Assembly: GCF_019492055.1 (NCBI RefSeq)
Contig: NZ_JAICBX010000001.1
Span: 1,612,001-1,676,000, forward strand
DNA from: Flavimaribacter sediminis
Lineage (GTDB): Bacteria; Pseudomonadota; Alphaproteobacteria; Rhizobiales; Rhizobiaceae
Reading direction: 5' to 3'
DNA length: 64,000 nt
Part shown: positions 26,678-36,051 of the stretch, piece by piece
Position numbering within the stretch: the first letter of the stretch is position 1
Layout of the letters: the number at the start of each line of letters is the position of its first letter
Notes under the pieces: generated by a model
Told to the model about the DNA's origin: nothing
Databases searched by the model: none
The model's input: only the letters and a program-made list of their open reading frames with translations
Made by a program: the position numbers and the translations under genes

Positions 26678-27832
26678 TTACACTGCCAGTGTTCGTTTCT
26701 CCGAAATTCGCTTCAGAATGGAGACGAAGCGGTCAATTTCTTCTTCCGTTGTCGCTGGACCAAGACTCACCCTGAGCGCTCCCTGGTCCGCATCCATGCC
26801 CATGGCCTTGAGCACATGCGACGGGCCGATCTTGCCCGAGGAACACGCCGAGCCCGCCGACAGGGCCACTCCTTCCAGGTCGAATGCAATCTGAGCAGTC
26901 TCTGCCTTGAAACCGGGGAGTGCAAAAAAGCTCGTGTTTGGCAGGCGTCGGGATTCCCCGCCGTAAATGATGGCGTCCGGGACAGCCATTCGTATATCCT
27001 GTTCCATCCGATCGCGGAGCCTGGCGACCTTTTGCATCGTATCCATGCCTTCGAGGGCCGCTTGCGCAACAGCGCCAAACCCCGCAAGCGCCGCAGGGTT
27101 TTCCGTGCCTGACCTGTGCCCTTTTTCCTGTCCGCCTCCGGTTATTAGCGGGGCCGGCATCATGATCTCACCCTGCGCGACAATCGCGCCGGCGCCTTTT
27201 GGCCCGCCCATCTTGTGCGACGAGAGGAAGATGAAGTCGGCTCCCGGGGTTTGCATGTCGATCGGAATGCGCCCCGCCGCCTGCACAGCGTCTCCGATAA
27301 GAAGACCGCCGGCGGCTTTCACCAGCCCGGACACATCTGCTACCGGCTGGATCACGCCCGTTTCATTGTTTGCCAGCATCACCGCAACCATCGGCATGCC
27401 GCTTGCTGAATCGTGTTGATCGAGCAGCGCCTTCAAATGTCCAAGGTCTACGCGCCCCTGACTGTCGACATCGATTGATGTGATCCGGTCGGCTGGAAAC
27501 CGACCGCCGCTGGTCACGCAGGGATGCTCGACCGCCGAATAGTAGAGATGGCCGATATCGATATTCGAACGACCCATCCTGTACAGAGGAGAAAGCAGCG
27601 TCGACGCTGCCTCAGTCGCGCCACTCGTAAAAACGACATTTTCGGGTGACGCATTCACAAGCGCGGCGACTTTCCTGCGCGCATCATCGACCCGCGCGCG
27701 CACCTTGCGTCCCTCGCTGTGCACGGAGGAAGGATTGCCCGGCATTGCAAGCACATCCAGCATTGCCTCGCGCGCTATCGGCAATAGCGGCGCGGTGGCG
27801 TTGTAGTCCAGGTAAATTCTTGGATTTTTCAT
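26678..27832 (-). CDS. Cysteine desulfurase, type I (NifS/IscS-like)
   Basis: A PLP-dependent desulfurase of 384 residues. The PLP lysine is in SSHKMGGPKG, the substrate region has NNETGVIQPV, and the catalytic cysteine lies in SAGSACSSGKIGPSH, on the longer loop of type I enzymes that can give sulfur to partners directly. I chose ATG at 27832, beginning MKNPRIYLDYNATAP, as in the family; a longer in-frame start adds eleven residues without support. It heads the SUF locus, as often in rhizobia, and is divergent from an alpha/beta hydrolase gene. No IscU scaffold is nearby, so its sulfur may go to SufB or to tRNA thiolation. Confidence 0.9.
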   Translation of the reverse strand: MKNPRIYLDYNATAPLLPIAREAMLDVLAMPGNPSSVHSEGRKVRARVDDARRKVAALVNASPENVVFTSGATEAASTLLSPLYRMGRSNIDIGHLYYSAVEHPCVTSGGRFPADRITSIDVDSQGRVDLGHLKALLDQHDSASGMPMVAVMLANNETGVIQPVADVSGLVKAAGGLLIGDAVQAAGRIPIDMQTPGADFIFLSSHKMGGPKGAGAIVAQGEIMMPAPLITGGGQEKGHRSGTENPAALAGFGAVAQAALEGMDTMQKVARLRDRMEQDIRMAVPDAIIYGGESRRLPNTSFFALPGFKAETAQIAFDLEGVALSAGSACSSGKIGPSHVLKAMGMDADQGALRVSLGPATTEEEIDRFVSILKRISEKRTLAV

Positions 27833-28001
27833 CAAGTTCTGCCCGCGTCCGCCACCCGGCGTCATTTTCCTTGTAATTTCGGATACCTATGCCTTAAGAC
27901 ACCACTTCACTTTGCAAGCGACGGGTCCGAAATGCTTTCCCGCGCTCATACATAAGAAATATCGGGAATAGCGCAATTCCCGAAAAACAACCGGAGCCCC
28001 A

Positions 28002-28679
28002 ATGCCTGAAGTCATCTTCAACGGTCCCGCTGGACGCCTCGAAGGTCGCTACCAGCCCGCAAAGGAAAAAAACGCGCCGATCGCCATCGTCCTGCACCCG
28101 CATCCGCAATTTGGCGGCACGATGAACAACCAGATCGTCTACCAGCTCTTCTACATGTTCCAGCAGCGCGGCTTTACAACGCTCCGATTCAATTTCCGAT
28201 CCATCGGGCGCAGCCAGGGCGCATTCGACCATGGCGCAGGTGAACTTTCCGACGCAGCGGCGGCGCTGGACTGGATTCAGGGCCTGCATCCCGACAGCAA
28301 GAGTTGCTGGGTGGCTGGCTATTCCTTCGGAGCCTGGATCGGCATGCAACTCCTGATGCGCCGGCCGGAAATCGAAGGTTTCATGTCGATTGCCCCGCAG
28401 CCGAACATCTATGACTTCGCCTTCCTTGCGCCCTGCCCTTCATCGGGCCTGATCATCCATGGCGACGCCGACAGGGTTGCGCCGGAAAAGGATGTCCAGG
28501 GACTGGTTGAGAAACTGCAATCGCAGAAAGGCATTCTGATCACCCAGAAAACCATGCACGACACAAATCACTTCTTCTCCGGAAAGGTAGACGAATTGAT
28601 CGCCGAGTGCTCGGAATATCTGGATCGGCGACTGGCCGGAGAACTTGTTCCCGAGCCGCCCGCAAAGCGCATCAGGTAA
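28002..28679 (+). CDS. Alpha/beta hydrolase
   Basis: A 225-residue serine hydrolase with the alpha/beta fold. The nucleophile elbow is GYSFGAW (Ser near residue 108), the oxyanion strand is VLHPHPQFGGTMNN, the acid is likely the Asp of IIHGDADRVAP and the catalytic His is in DTNHFF. It belongs to the dienelactone-hydrolase-related group often annotated only as alpha/beta hydrolase. There is no signal peptide. GGAG precedes the ATG. It is divergent from the NifS-like desulfurase, an arrangement I associate with rhizobia, and is followed 15 bp later by the SUMF1-fold gene. Substrate unknown. Confidence 0.88.
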   Translation: MPEVIFNGPAGRLEGRYQPAKEKNAPIAIVLHPHPQFGGTMNNQIVYQLFYMFQQRGFTTLRFNFRSIGRSQGAFDHGAGELSDAAAALDWIQGLHPDSKSCWVAGYSFGAWIGMQLLMRRPEIEGFMSIAPQPNIYDFAFLAPCPSSGLIIHGDADRVAPEKDVQGLVEKLQSQKGILITQKTMHDTNHFFSGKVDELIAECSEYLDRRLAGELVPEPPAKRIR

Positions 28680-28694
28680 ATACGGGAGCATCCC

Positions 28695-29570
28695 ATGGCG
28701 AAAGGCAATGCAATTCCAGTAGCCTTCGCCGTGATGCTCTCCATGACCGGCGCAACCTCAACGGCGTCCGCCGCCACATGCACGGAAACAATCGCCCCAT
28801 CCGAGACGGTGACCGTGCCGGCAGGCCCTTTTGTCATGGGCTCCAGCCAGGAAGAGCGGGAAATGGCCTACCGCCTCGACGAGGCGGCTTACGGGCACAG
28901 CGTCACGCGGGACCGCCGCTGGTATGACGCCGAAGATCTGCGAACGGTGGACTTGCCTGAATACCGCATCATGAAAACGCCGGTCACCAACGCCGACTAC
29001 GCGATGTTTGTCGCCTGTACCGAACACCGTCCACCCGATGTGACAAGGCAACTCTGGGACAGCTACGACCTGATCCATCCTTTCGAGAGAACGGCGCCGT
29101 ACAGGTGGAACGGCGTCGAAACTCCAGCCGACCGGGAGGAACATCCGGTGGTCCTCGTGAGCTATTTAGACGCAAACGCCTACGCCGTCTGGCTGAGCGA
29201 CCTGACTGGACAAAAGTGGCGGCTGCCATCGGAAGCCGAATGGGAAAAGGCTGCGCGCGGAACAGACGGCAGAGCCTTTCCGTGGGGCGACGACTTCGAT
29301 CCCGACAAGCTCAACAGCCACGACGCAGGACCGTTCGGCACTGTCCCAGTGGGAAGCTATCCGAATGCTGTGAGCCCCTATGGCCTTCTCGACGCGGCGG
29401 GGCAGGTGTTCGAGTGGACATCGACGCCGGGGCGTGAAGGACGACATATCGTCAAAGGCGGTTCCTGGGACGACAAGGGATGTGGCGTCTGCCGGCCGGC
29501 GGCCCGCCATTCAAGACCGGATGACATCAAGCACATCCTCGTCGGCTTTCGCCTTGTCCTGGAAGAGTGA
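28695..29570 (+). CDS. Exported SUMF1/FGE-sulfatase-domain protein with altered active site
   Basis: A 291-residue protein with a signal peptide (about 1-26, ending ASA) and a formylglycine-generating-enzyme fold: VPAGPFVMGSSQ at 41-52, KTPVTNADYAMFV at 94-106, WRLPSEAEWEKAARG at 175-189 and FEWTSTPGREG around 239-249. True FGE enzymes use two cysteines after GGS; here the region is GGSWDDKGCGVCRPAAR (256-271) with C263 and C266. The first catalytic Cys position falls in a shortened segment without Cys, so formylglycine formation is doubtful and a binding role is possible. No sulfatase gene is near. Confidence 0.82.
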   Translation: MAKGNAIPVAFAVMLSMTGATSTASAATCTETIAPSETVTVPAGPFVMGSSQEEREMAYRLDEAAYGHSVTRDRRWYDAEDLRTVDLPEYRIMKTPVTNADYAMFVACTEHRPPDVTRQLWDSYDLIHPFERTAPYRWNGVETPADREEHPVVLVSYLDANAYAVWLSDLTGQKWRLPSEAEWEKAARGTDGRAFPWGDDFDPDKLNSHDAGPFGTVPVGSYPNAVSPYGLLDAAGQVFEWTSTPGREGRHIVKGGSWDDKGCGVCRPAARHSRPDDIKHILVGFRLVLEE

Positions 29571-29593
29571 CTGTTCGTTTCGCTGACAAGAAA

Positions 29594-30706
29594 TCAGGGT
29601 TCCGCCAAAATACCACCGCTTACCGGTTCGCGGCATCCTGTTGTTTCCGGCCAGCTCAGCGGCAGGCCCTTTCGGGAGCGGATCGCGAGAAATGCCCAGG
29701 CTTCGGCTTCCATGGAATCGCCGTTGAGGCCCAGGTCCTCAGCCCGGAAAACAGACGCAGATGTCTTTTCGGCCAGTTCCTCAAGATCATTCATGATGAC
29801 GATATTTTGTCGGCCGCCGCCGCAGATTATCCATTGTTTCGGTTGCTCCGGAAGATGGGCGGCGGATGTGAATATGGCCTCGGCCGTCAGCCGCGCGAGG
29901 CTGCGTGCGCCGTCTTCAAGCGACGCCGCTGAAGGATCTGGCGGCAGGAAGTCATTGCGGTCGAGCGACCTGCGCTTCTCCGCATGAAAAAATTCGGCTT
30001 TCAGGTAGTGATCCAGCAGATCGCGCAGCACGCCGCCTTCGCTGGCGATTGCGCCCCCCTGATCGAAGGGAATCCCGGCCTTCATCTCTACCCACTGGTC
30101 GATGAGCGTGTTTCCGGGACCGGTGTCAAAGGCCACAAGCCCGCTATCCTTCGCCACGCAGGTGATGTTGGATATACCGCCGATATTGACGAAGGCCACC
30201 GGCCATTCACCGCCCAATCCTCTTGCCAGAGCGCCGTGATAGGCTGGCGCGAGCGGAGCCCCTTCTCCGCCGGCGATCATATCGGCCGCCCGCATGTCAT
30301 AAATTACCGGCACGCCGGTCTTACTCGCAAGGGCCTGACCATCACCCAGTTGCACGGTCATTCCGGCGCCGGGTCGATGCAGAACCGTCTGCCCGTGAAA
30401 GCCGATCAGATCGATGTCATCCGCCTTCAAATCATATTCGTTCATAAAGCGGGCGACAGCATTCGCATGGAGGTCCGTCAGTTCCTTTTCGATGTCAGCC
30501 AGGTCGCCGGGTCTTTGCGAGCGCTCTTCGATTGACTTCGCCGTATCAAGCGAAGCAGCGAGTTTTTTTCTGAAATCCGGGCTATAAGGCGCGAACAGGA
30601 ATGGCCCTCGCTCGGCGATCGTTTCACCGTCACTCCGTAAATGCGCGATGTCGATTCCGTCCATCGACGTGCCGCTCATCAATCCGATTGCCGTCAGTTC
30701 TTCCAC
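29594..30706 (-). CDS. anmK: Anhydro-N-acetylmuramic acid kinase
   Basis: Phosphorylates and opens 1,6-anhydro-MurNAc recovered from the cell wall, giving MurNAc-6-phosphate for recycling. The 370-residue protein has the family N-terminus [22 protein letters not shown], the ATP/sugar segments [11 protein letters not shown] and [11 protein letters not shown], and the C-terminal ICGGGRQN. The start is GTG at 30706 preceded by GGGAG. Its neighbour tyrS is divergent, a common pairing in proteobacteria. No murQ is in the window. Confidence 0.95.
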   Translation of the reverse strand: MEELTAIGLMSGTSMDGIDIAHLRSDGETIAERGPFLFAPYSPDFRKKLAASLDTAKSIEERSQRPGDLADIEKELTDLHANAVARFMNEYDLKADDIDLIGFHGQTVLHRPGAGMTVQLGDGQALASKTGVPVIYDMRAADMIAGGEGAPLAPAYHGALARGLGGEWPVAFVNIGGISNITCVAKDSGLVAFDTGPGNTLIDQWVEMKAGIPFDQGGAIASEGGVLRDLLDHYLKAEFFHAEKRRSLDRNDFLPPDPSAASLEDGARSLARLTAEAIFTSAAHLPEQPKQWIICGGGRQNIVIMNDLEELAEKTSASVFRAEDLGLNGDSMEAEAWAFLAIRSRKGLPLSWPETTGCREPVSGGILAEP

Positions 30707-30849
30707 GCGTCCCGCTCCCGTCCATCATGAGCGTATATGCGATTCATGCAAATAAATGGCGTGAATTCTGCAGAAAACAGTGTTAAACGCCGCGCCTGTG
30801 CGGACAGTCCTGTCCGTTGTATTGCATCCGGTACAGGGAAAGAGCGGTC

Positions 30850-32103
30850 ATGTCGGCCTTCAAATCCGATTTTCTTCATATTATGCAGGAGCGCGGCTTT
30901 ATCCATCAGACTTCGGATGATTCCGGCCTCGACGACTTGCTGCAGAAGGAAATCGTTACGGCCTATATCGGCTTCGATCCGACTGCGTCCAGCCTGCATG
31001 CGGGATCCCTCATCCAGATCATGATGCTGCACTGGTTTCAGCAGACCGGCCATCGTCCCATTGCGCTAATGGGCGGTGGAACAGGCATGATCGGGGATCC
31101 GAGCTTCAAGGACGAGGCGCGCCAGTTGCTGACTCCGGAGAAGATCGACCAGAACATCGAAGGCATAAAGAGCTGCTTTTCGAAATACCTAACCTTCGGC
31201 GAAGGTGATCGGGAAGCTCTCATGATCAACAACGCCGACTGGCTTCTTGGCATCAACTACGTCGAATTCCTGAGAGATGTCGGCCGGCATTTTTCCGTCA
31301 ACCGCATGCTTTCCTTTGATTCCGTGAAAATGCGGCTCGACCGGGAACAATCGCTTTCCTTCCTCGAATTCAACTACATGATCCTTCAGGCCTATGATTT
31401 CGTGGAGCTCAACAAGCGGCACGGCTGCCGTTTGCAGATGGGCGGCTCTGATCAGTGGGGCAATATCGTCAACGGCATCGATCTCGGCCATCGCCTCGGC
31501 GCGCCTCAGCTATACGCCGTGACCTCTCCGCTCCTGACCACGTCGTCAGGCGCGAAGATGGGCAAGTCGGCCAACGGAGCAATCTGGCTCAACGCTGACA
31601 TGTTCAGCGTTTACGATTTCTGGCAGTACTGGCGCAACACGGAAGACGCGGATGTCGGTCGCTTCCTCAAGCTGTACACGACCTTGCCGATTGACGAGAT
31701 CGACAGGCTGCAAGCGCTTGGCGGATCCGAAATCAACGAGGTCAAAAAGATACTCGCCACCGAAGTAACCGCGTTGCTCCACGGGCGTTCCGCCGCAGAG
31801 GAGGCTGCGGAGACGGCCCGCAAGACTTTCGAGGAAGGCGCGCTTGCCGAAAATCTTCCATCGATTGACGTAGCCTCCGGGGAATTGGAAGGTGGAATCG
31901 GCCTTTTGACGCTCCTGGTCTCTGCCGGCATGGCCAGTTCGAACGGCGAAGCCAGACGCCACATCAAGGGCGGAGCGGTGCGCATCAATGATCAGGCAGT
32001 CGCTGACGAAAAACGGATTGTCGGATCCGACGACTTGACGGATGAAGGTCTGCTGAAGCTCTCCGTCGGCAAAAAGAAACATGTCCTTGTGCGGGCAGAA
32101 TGA
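30850..32103 (+). CDS. tyrS: Tyrosyl-tRNA synthetase
   Basis: Charges tRNA-Tyr in the cytosol. The 417-residue class I synthetase has the HIGH-type motif HAGSL at 50-54, the tyrosine-binding [11 protein letters not shown] and GGSDQWGNI segments, the KMSKS-type motif KMGKS at 236-240 and a C-terminal S4 RNA-binding domain (about 350-417, [16 protein letters not shown]). I chose the ATG at 30850, which begins [17 protein letters not shown] as in homologues; an in-frame start 11 codons upstream has no better site. It is followed by an AT-rich hairpin and then by the 45-bp-period repeat. Confidence 0.97.
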   Translation: MSAFKSDFLHIMQERGFIHQTSDDSGLDDLLQKEIVTAYIGFDPTASSLHAGSLIQIMMLHWFQQTGHRPIALMGGGTGMIGDPSFKDEARQLLTPEKIDQNIEGIKSCFSKYLTFGEGDREALMINNADWLLGINYVEFLRDVGRHFSVNRMLSFDSVKMRLDREQSLSFLEFNYMILQAYDFVELNKRHGCRLQMGGSDQWGNIVNGIDLGHRLGAPQLYAVTSPLLTTSSGAKMGKSANGAIWLNADMFSVYDFWQYWRNTEDADVGRFLKLYTTLPIDEIDRLQALGGSEINEVKKILATEVTALLHGRSAAEEAAETARKTFEEGALAENLPSIDVASGELEGGIGLLTLLVSAGMASSNGEARRHIKGGAVRINDQAVADEKRIVGSDDLTDEGLLKLSVGKKKHVLVRAE

Positions 32104-32133
32104 TTGCCTTTGCCTAACAAAAGAAATAAGCAG

Positions 32134-32152
32134 AACAATATATTATATTGTT
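32134..32152. terminator. AT-rich hairpin after tyrS
   Basis: AACAATATA (32134-32142) and TATATTGTT (32144-32152) form a near-perfect inverted repeat starting about 30 bp after the tyrS stop codon, followed by TTCTA. The stem is weak because it is AT-rich, so this is a tentative terminator. Confidence 0.35.
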
Positions 32153-32185
32153 TTCTATAGGTATTTTTAGAACAGAAAGTCTTTT

Positions 32186-32320
32186 TGGCTTTGTTTCGGG
32201 AATCAGCGTTTTCAGCACGCTGCGCCAATCTGGCTTTGTTTCGGGAATTGGCGCTTTTGGCTCGCAACGTCGGCCTGGCTTTGTTTCGGGATTTCAGAGT
32301 TTCGGTGTTTTCCCGTCCCG
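32186..32320. repeat. Three direct repeats with a 45-bp period after tyrS
   Basis: The 16-mer TGGCTTTGTTTCGGGA occurs three times without change, at 32186, 32231 and 32276, exactly 45 bp apart; the 29 bp between copies are divergent. The period is a multiple of three, and on the minus strand one frame reads SRNKAR/SRNKAK once per unit, while one plus-strand frame reads GFVSG. Neither frame has a good start with a ribosome binding site, so I treat it as a non-coding repeat or a decayed coding fragment. The region lies between tyrS and the end of the DUF3971 gene. Confidence 0.85.
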
Positions 32321-32377
32321 GAAGGTGAGCGACATCATAGCATATTTTGCCAGAAATAGCACCAGGTCAGCGCCGCT

Positions 32378-35300
32378 CTAGCGATCCATTCGAGGCTGTG
32401 ATGGCGTCACCGTATCGGCGGCGCCGCCCCTTCCCTGAGTAAACTGGAACATGGAACGGAAAATGCCCGGCGCGATCACGGATATCGGATTGATGGACAG
32501 TTTTGGATCATCAAACTTGCCGGACAGACGATAGGTGATGCCGATCAGTCCACGATCGCGGCCGTTTCCGAGGATCGCGCCGACGATCGGAATTTCCCCA
32601 AACAACCGGTTGACGCCGTACAGCGGCATGAATGTGCCTGTAATGTCTATGTTGCCCCTGGCGTCATAGACGGTTCCCTGAAACGTGGAGCCAATTTCCG
32701 GACCACGCACGACCCCGTCGCTGATGCGCAGATAGCCGGGTCCCTTGTCGATGCGGGCGTAGCCGCGCTGAAATTCGGCGCGCGTCACGTTCAGATCACG
32801 ATTGATCGCCTCGTTTAGGCTTTGACCGCCTTGCGGTTTTGAAGACACGATCGATTCCAGGCGTTCCTCGCCGACAATCGCAAAATCATCGACGGAAACC
32901 GTGCCCAGGTAGGGGCCATTATTGGCCCGGTTCAACGCAACGGACAGCTTGCCGCCCTGGATCTTGTCATAGATGTCGACAATCCGCCCCGTGGCGCCGG
33001 CGTCTCCGGATGTCAGATTGATGCGGGTGACGCCCTTCTGGGTGGCCCCGTTCGCCCGCACCGGTTGCCCGCTGCGCGTTGTGCCTTCGACACTCAAGGA
33101 AAGCATTGTGCTGCCAACGCCGGAATAGGTCATCCGGAACGGACTGACGGTTTCGTCGTGAAAGCCGATCGCCTTGTCGGCGGTGACAGACAATTCCACG
33201 CGTTCGTCTGAAGCGCTCTCGGGGGCGGCTTCGGAATCGCTGAAATAGTGCTTGATCGCCGAGCGGAGGTCGACCGCGCGACCATTGACATTGATGACAT
33301 AGACGCCGTTGCGCCGATTGATCTTGATATCGAACTTGTCGTCGCGCGCAAGTGTCGCGTTACGGATATCGGCGTTCAGCAATCCCACATCATCGAAATC
33401 CAGTGAGCCGGAGGCGGCAAAACCGTTGCCTTTCAGTTTGACGTCGCTGATCTTTATGACTTTGTCCTGCGCCCCTTCCGGACCGAGGTCCAGGAGAAAT
33501 GAAACGGACGCCTTCACCCCGGTTCCCTTTGACCATCCAATCCACGGCAATTCCAGGCGCGCCTTTGTCAGATCGGCGACAATTTTTTGCTTGCCTTCTC
33601 CGAGCAACGACAGGTCGAGTTCGATGTCGCCCTTGACGTAGTCGTTCAATTGCGGCGCAAATTTTGCGCGCGCTTCGGCGTCCGCGACGAGTTTGACGTC
33701 GCGTTGCCTGTCTTGCGGCCGGTCGTCCGACAGGGGCTCCACGAAATCGATCTGCGCATTGATCCCGTCCAGATCGGCGCTTGTGTCGAAATGAATGTCT
33801 TGCGGATCGACGAACATCTTGCCTGTCGCGTTCGTAACCTTGACGCCGTCGATCAACGGCCCGACGCTGACCTCGCTCAAATCGAGATCGACCGTCCAGT
33901 CGGGCTCGGGCGGTTCCTGCTCGATGATCAATCCGAACGTCACCTCCACTTTCGCCTTGATGGATCCGGTAAAGTCTTCAGGCTTGTAGGGCGTGCGTTG
34001 CAGCGCGTTGATCGGGCGATAGGACACCAGTTCCGCCACTGCGTCGGCGTTTCCGGTGACCTCGATATCAAGATCGGCCATGAGCGGCTGTGCGCGGGTG
34101 TCGGGAATAGCAAAGTTTCCATTTGCGATGCCAACGCTCCGACCGGAAGGGAAGAAGGAGCGCCCGCCTTTCAGTTCCAGCTCCAGTTGGTCGCCGCGCA
34201 GTTTGAATACGCCGGCGCCATTGCGCACCGGGGGAATGTCTCCGGCCACGTCGAAGCGGGCGTTTTCTATGTCGAAATCAAGCGTCAGTTGTCGGTCGTC
34301 CATCGACGCGTCGGGTCCCTGAGCAATCAATCCCCTGGGAATGAACAATCGTATGGCGCCATGGGTCACCGTGCCGCCAAACAGGTTCTGGTGGACCCAG
34401 TTGCGCGCCTGCCTCGCTATCCAGTAAGGCCAGAGCTGCTTGACCGTCGAGGTGTCCATTCCGGTGACGTTTGCGACGAAGGAGATTTGCGGGCTCGTAT
34501 CGGTCAACTGGATGCTCGCCGACGAGTAAAGTGCGCCTCTTCCGGCCGACACAAGAAATTCGTCGACATTGATGCGCTTCTCGTCCCGGAGATATCGCGC
34601 GAACACCTTCATGGCGACGGTCGCCGGAGGCTCGGACGAATCCGATGGCGCGACGATCCCCTCGTCAACGACAAGGTCGAATGCAAGGCCGTTCGTTTTG
34701 GTCTGGTCCGGCAGGCTGTCCAGATCGATCACGCCGCCATTGAAATCATAGGAGGATTTTCCGACGTTCAATTGCGAAGGAAGAAGCTCCAGGGAGTTCT
34801 TGGTGGAATCGAACGCAAAATTGATCCTGCTGCGCCGCAACTCGGCGCCAACGCCGTCCATGAACAATTCGCCGCCGGACAGTTCTATTCCGCCTGTGAG
34901 ACTGGCCTGACGGGTCTGGTTCGGTCGTCTGACGACCAGCTGCAGATCCGCGTTTCCTTCGAGCCGGAATTTTTGTCGCGACCGTCCGGTCAATTGTCGG
35001 ATCAATTCTCCGATCTTGAGATTGGAAACCGCAACCTCCAGAGAATCCGGCTGGTTCCAGAACCGGGTCACCGAAGTAGTGATAAGCACATGTACGATAT
35101 CGCCGGCCATCATGACCTTGGAATCGAAGGTGATCGAATGGTCTGGATTAGACGTCAATTCCGCGCGTTCAACCCGAATGTCCTGCAAATCCTGTGCGGG
35201 GGTTTCGCCGTGCCTCGTCTCGTCGTCCGTCAGCTTGCCGCCGGTGTTCAGAAAGATGAAATCGGTAAGAATGACCGTATCGACTTCCTTGCGTCGCACG

Positions 35301-35905
35301 ATCGCTTCTATGTTGGTCAGACCATCCAGCAGGCTATTGGCGGCAGGCCCGATATCCTTGATCTGGAATGGCCCTTTCTCCGTTTCAGTCTCGTCTGCAG
35401 CCTCGTTTCGCCCGATATATTTCGCGTCGACATAGCCGCTGTCGATTTCCACACGCGACACTGTCGGCCGACCTGAAAGCAACGGCAGCAGGCCAAGCCC
35501 GAGTTTGACGCTGTTTGCGCCGACGACCTTTTCGCTCGTGTCTTTACGCACGACGCTGACGCCACGGGCTTCAACGGCGATACGGCCGTTCTCGGTCAAT
35601 CTGACCCCAACCCCCTGGACCGTCGGCGTTAAGGCGTCTCCGAGCGCCGTCTGCATGAATTGTTGCAGCCTGTCTGTAAGCAACCGGTCCCCGGCGCCAA
35701 GATTGATCAGTATGACGAGAACGGCAGGCAGACCAATGACAAAAATAAGCGCAGCGAGCAGAAAACGACGCGCGCGACCAATCCGCGGCCAATGTCGCGG
35801 CGTATGAACCACGATGGCGTCGTCATGCAACGCAGAAGGCATGGTGTCCAGAGACAAAGCTCTCCCATGATTTCCACGGTCCGTGCGACGTTTGCGGCCT
35901 ATCAT
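32378..35905 (-). CDS. AsmA/YhdP-like DUF3971 protein, very large
   Basis: A 1175-residue protein with a short cytosolic lead, one membrane segment at about 48-70 (FLLAALIFVIGLPAVLVILI) and a very long beta-rich periplasmic part ending in an AsmA-like C-terminal region (FQGTVYDARGNIDITGTFMP, then GRDRGLIGITYRLSG). This fits the DUF3971/YhdP group. In E. coli, YhdP and its AsmA-type relatives are long groove-shaped bridges that move phospholipid to the outer membrane; the same role is likely here but not proven. I chose ATG at 35905, with GAGG just upstream, over an in-frame TTG at 35923. It is transcribed alone, divergent from bcp. Confidence 0.85.
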   Translation of the reverse strand: MIGRKRRTDRGNHGRALSLDTMPSALHDDAIVVHTPRHWPRIGRARRFLLAALIFVIGLPAVLVILINLGAGDRLLTDRLQQFMQTALGDALTPTVQGVGVRLTENGRIAVEARGVSVVRKDTSEKVVGANSVKLGLGLLPLLSGRPTVSRVEIDSGYVDAKYIGRNEAADETETEKGPFQIKDIGPAANSLLDGLTNIEAIVRRKEVDTVILTDFIFLNTGGKLTDDETRHGETPAQDLQDIRVERAELTSNPDHSITFDSKVMMAGDIVHVLITTSVTRFWNQPDSLEVAVSNLKIGELIRQLTGRSRQKFRLEGNADLQLVVRRPNQTRQASLTGGIELSGGELFMDGVGAELRRSRINFAFDSTKNSLELLPSQLNVGKSSYDFNGGVIDLDSLPDQTKTNGLAFDLVVDEGIVAPSDSSEPPATVAMKVFARYLRDEKRINVDEFLVSAGRGALYSSASIQLTDTSPQISFVANVTGMDTSTVKQLWPYWIARQARNWVHQNLFGGTVTHGAIRLFIPRGLIAQGPDASMDDRQLTLDFDIENARFDVAGDIPPVRNGAGVFKLRGDQLELELKGGRSFFPSGRSVGIANGNFAIPDTRAQPLMADLDIEVTGNADAVAELVSYRPINALQRTPYKPEDFTGSIKAKVEVTFGLIIEQEPPEPDWTVDLDLSEVSVGPLIDGVKVTNATGKMFVDPQDIHFDTSADLDGINAQIDFVEPLSDDRPQDRQRDVKLVADAEARAKFAPQLNDYVKGDIELDLSLLGEGKQKIVADLTKARLELPWIGWSKGTGVKASVSFLLDLGPEGAQDKVIKISDVKLKGNGFAASGSLDFDDVGLLNADIRNATLARDDKFDIKINRRNGVYVINVNGRAVDLRSAIKHYFSDSEAAPESASDERVELSVTADKAIGFHDETVSPFRMTYSGVGSTMLSLSVEGTTRSGQPVRANGATQKGVTRINLTSGDAGATGRIVDIYDKIQGGKLSVALNRANNGPYLGTVSVDDFAIVGEERLESIVSSKPQGGQSLNEAINRDLNVTRAEFQRGYARIDKGPGYLRISDGVVRGPEIGSTFQGTVYDARGNIDITGTFMPLYGVNRLFGEIPIVGAILGNGRDRGLIGITYRLSGKFDDPKLSINPISVIAPGIFRSMFQFTQGRGGAADTVTPSQPRMDR

Positions 35906-36051
35906 GAGACCTCGTTTTGACAACGTGATTGCGCCATTGAAGATATGCCTGAAAATACGAATCGGCTGCGCAGGCTAACATTCCCTAACAGACTATATAT
36001 CGTCGCCGAATGATTGTAACAGACCTCGACCGACAGAAAAGGAACATAACA

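Noticed and set aside
31992-32267. A 91-codon minus-strand frame containing the SRNKA repeats
   Set aside because: It begins with TTG without a ribosome binding site, runs into the 3' end of tyrS on the opposite strand and has no protein-like character outside the repeat; kept only as a repeat feature.
32186-32320. CRISPR array
   Set aside because: Only three copies of a 16-bp core with no dyad and no cas gene in the window.
33587-35476. A 629-codon open frame on the plus strand opposite the DUF3971 gene
   Set aside because: It is antisense to a well-supported gene, has no ribosome binding site or recognisable domain and shows the composition typical of antisense frames in GC-rich genomes.
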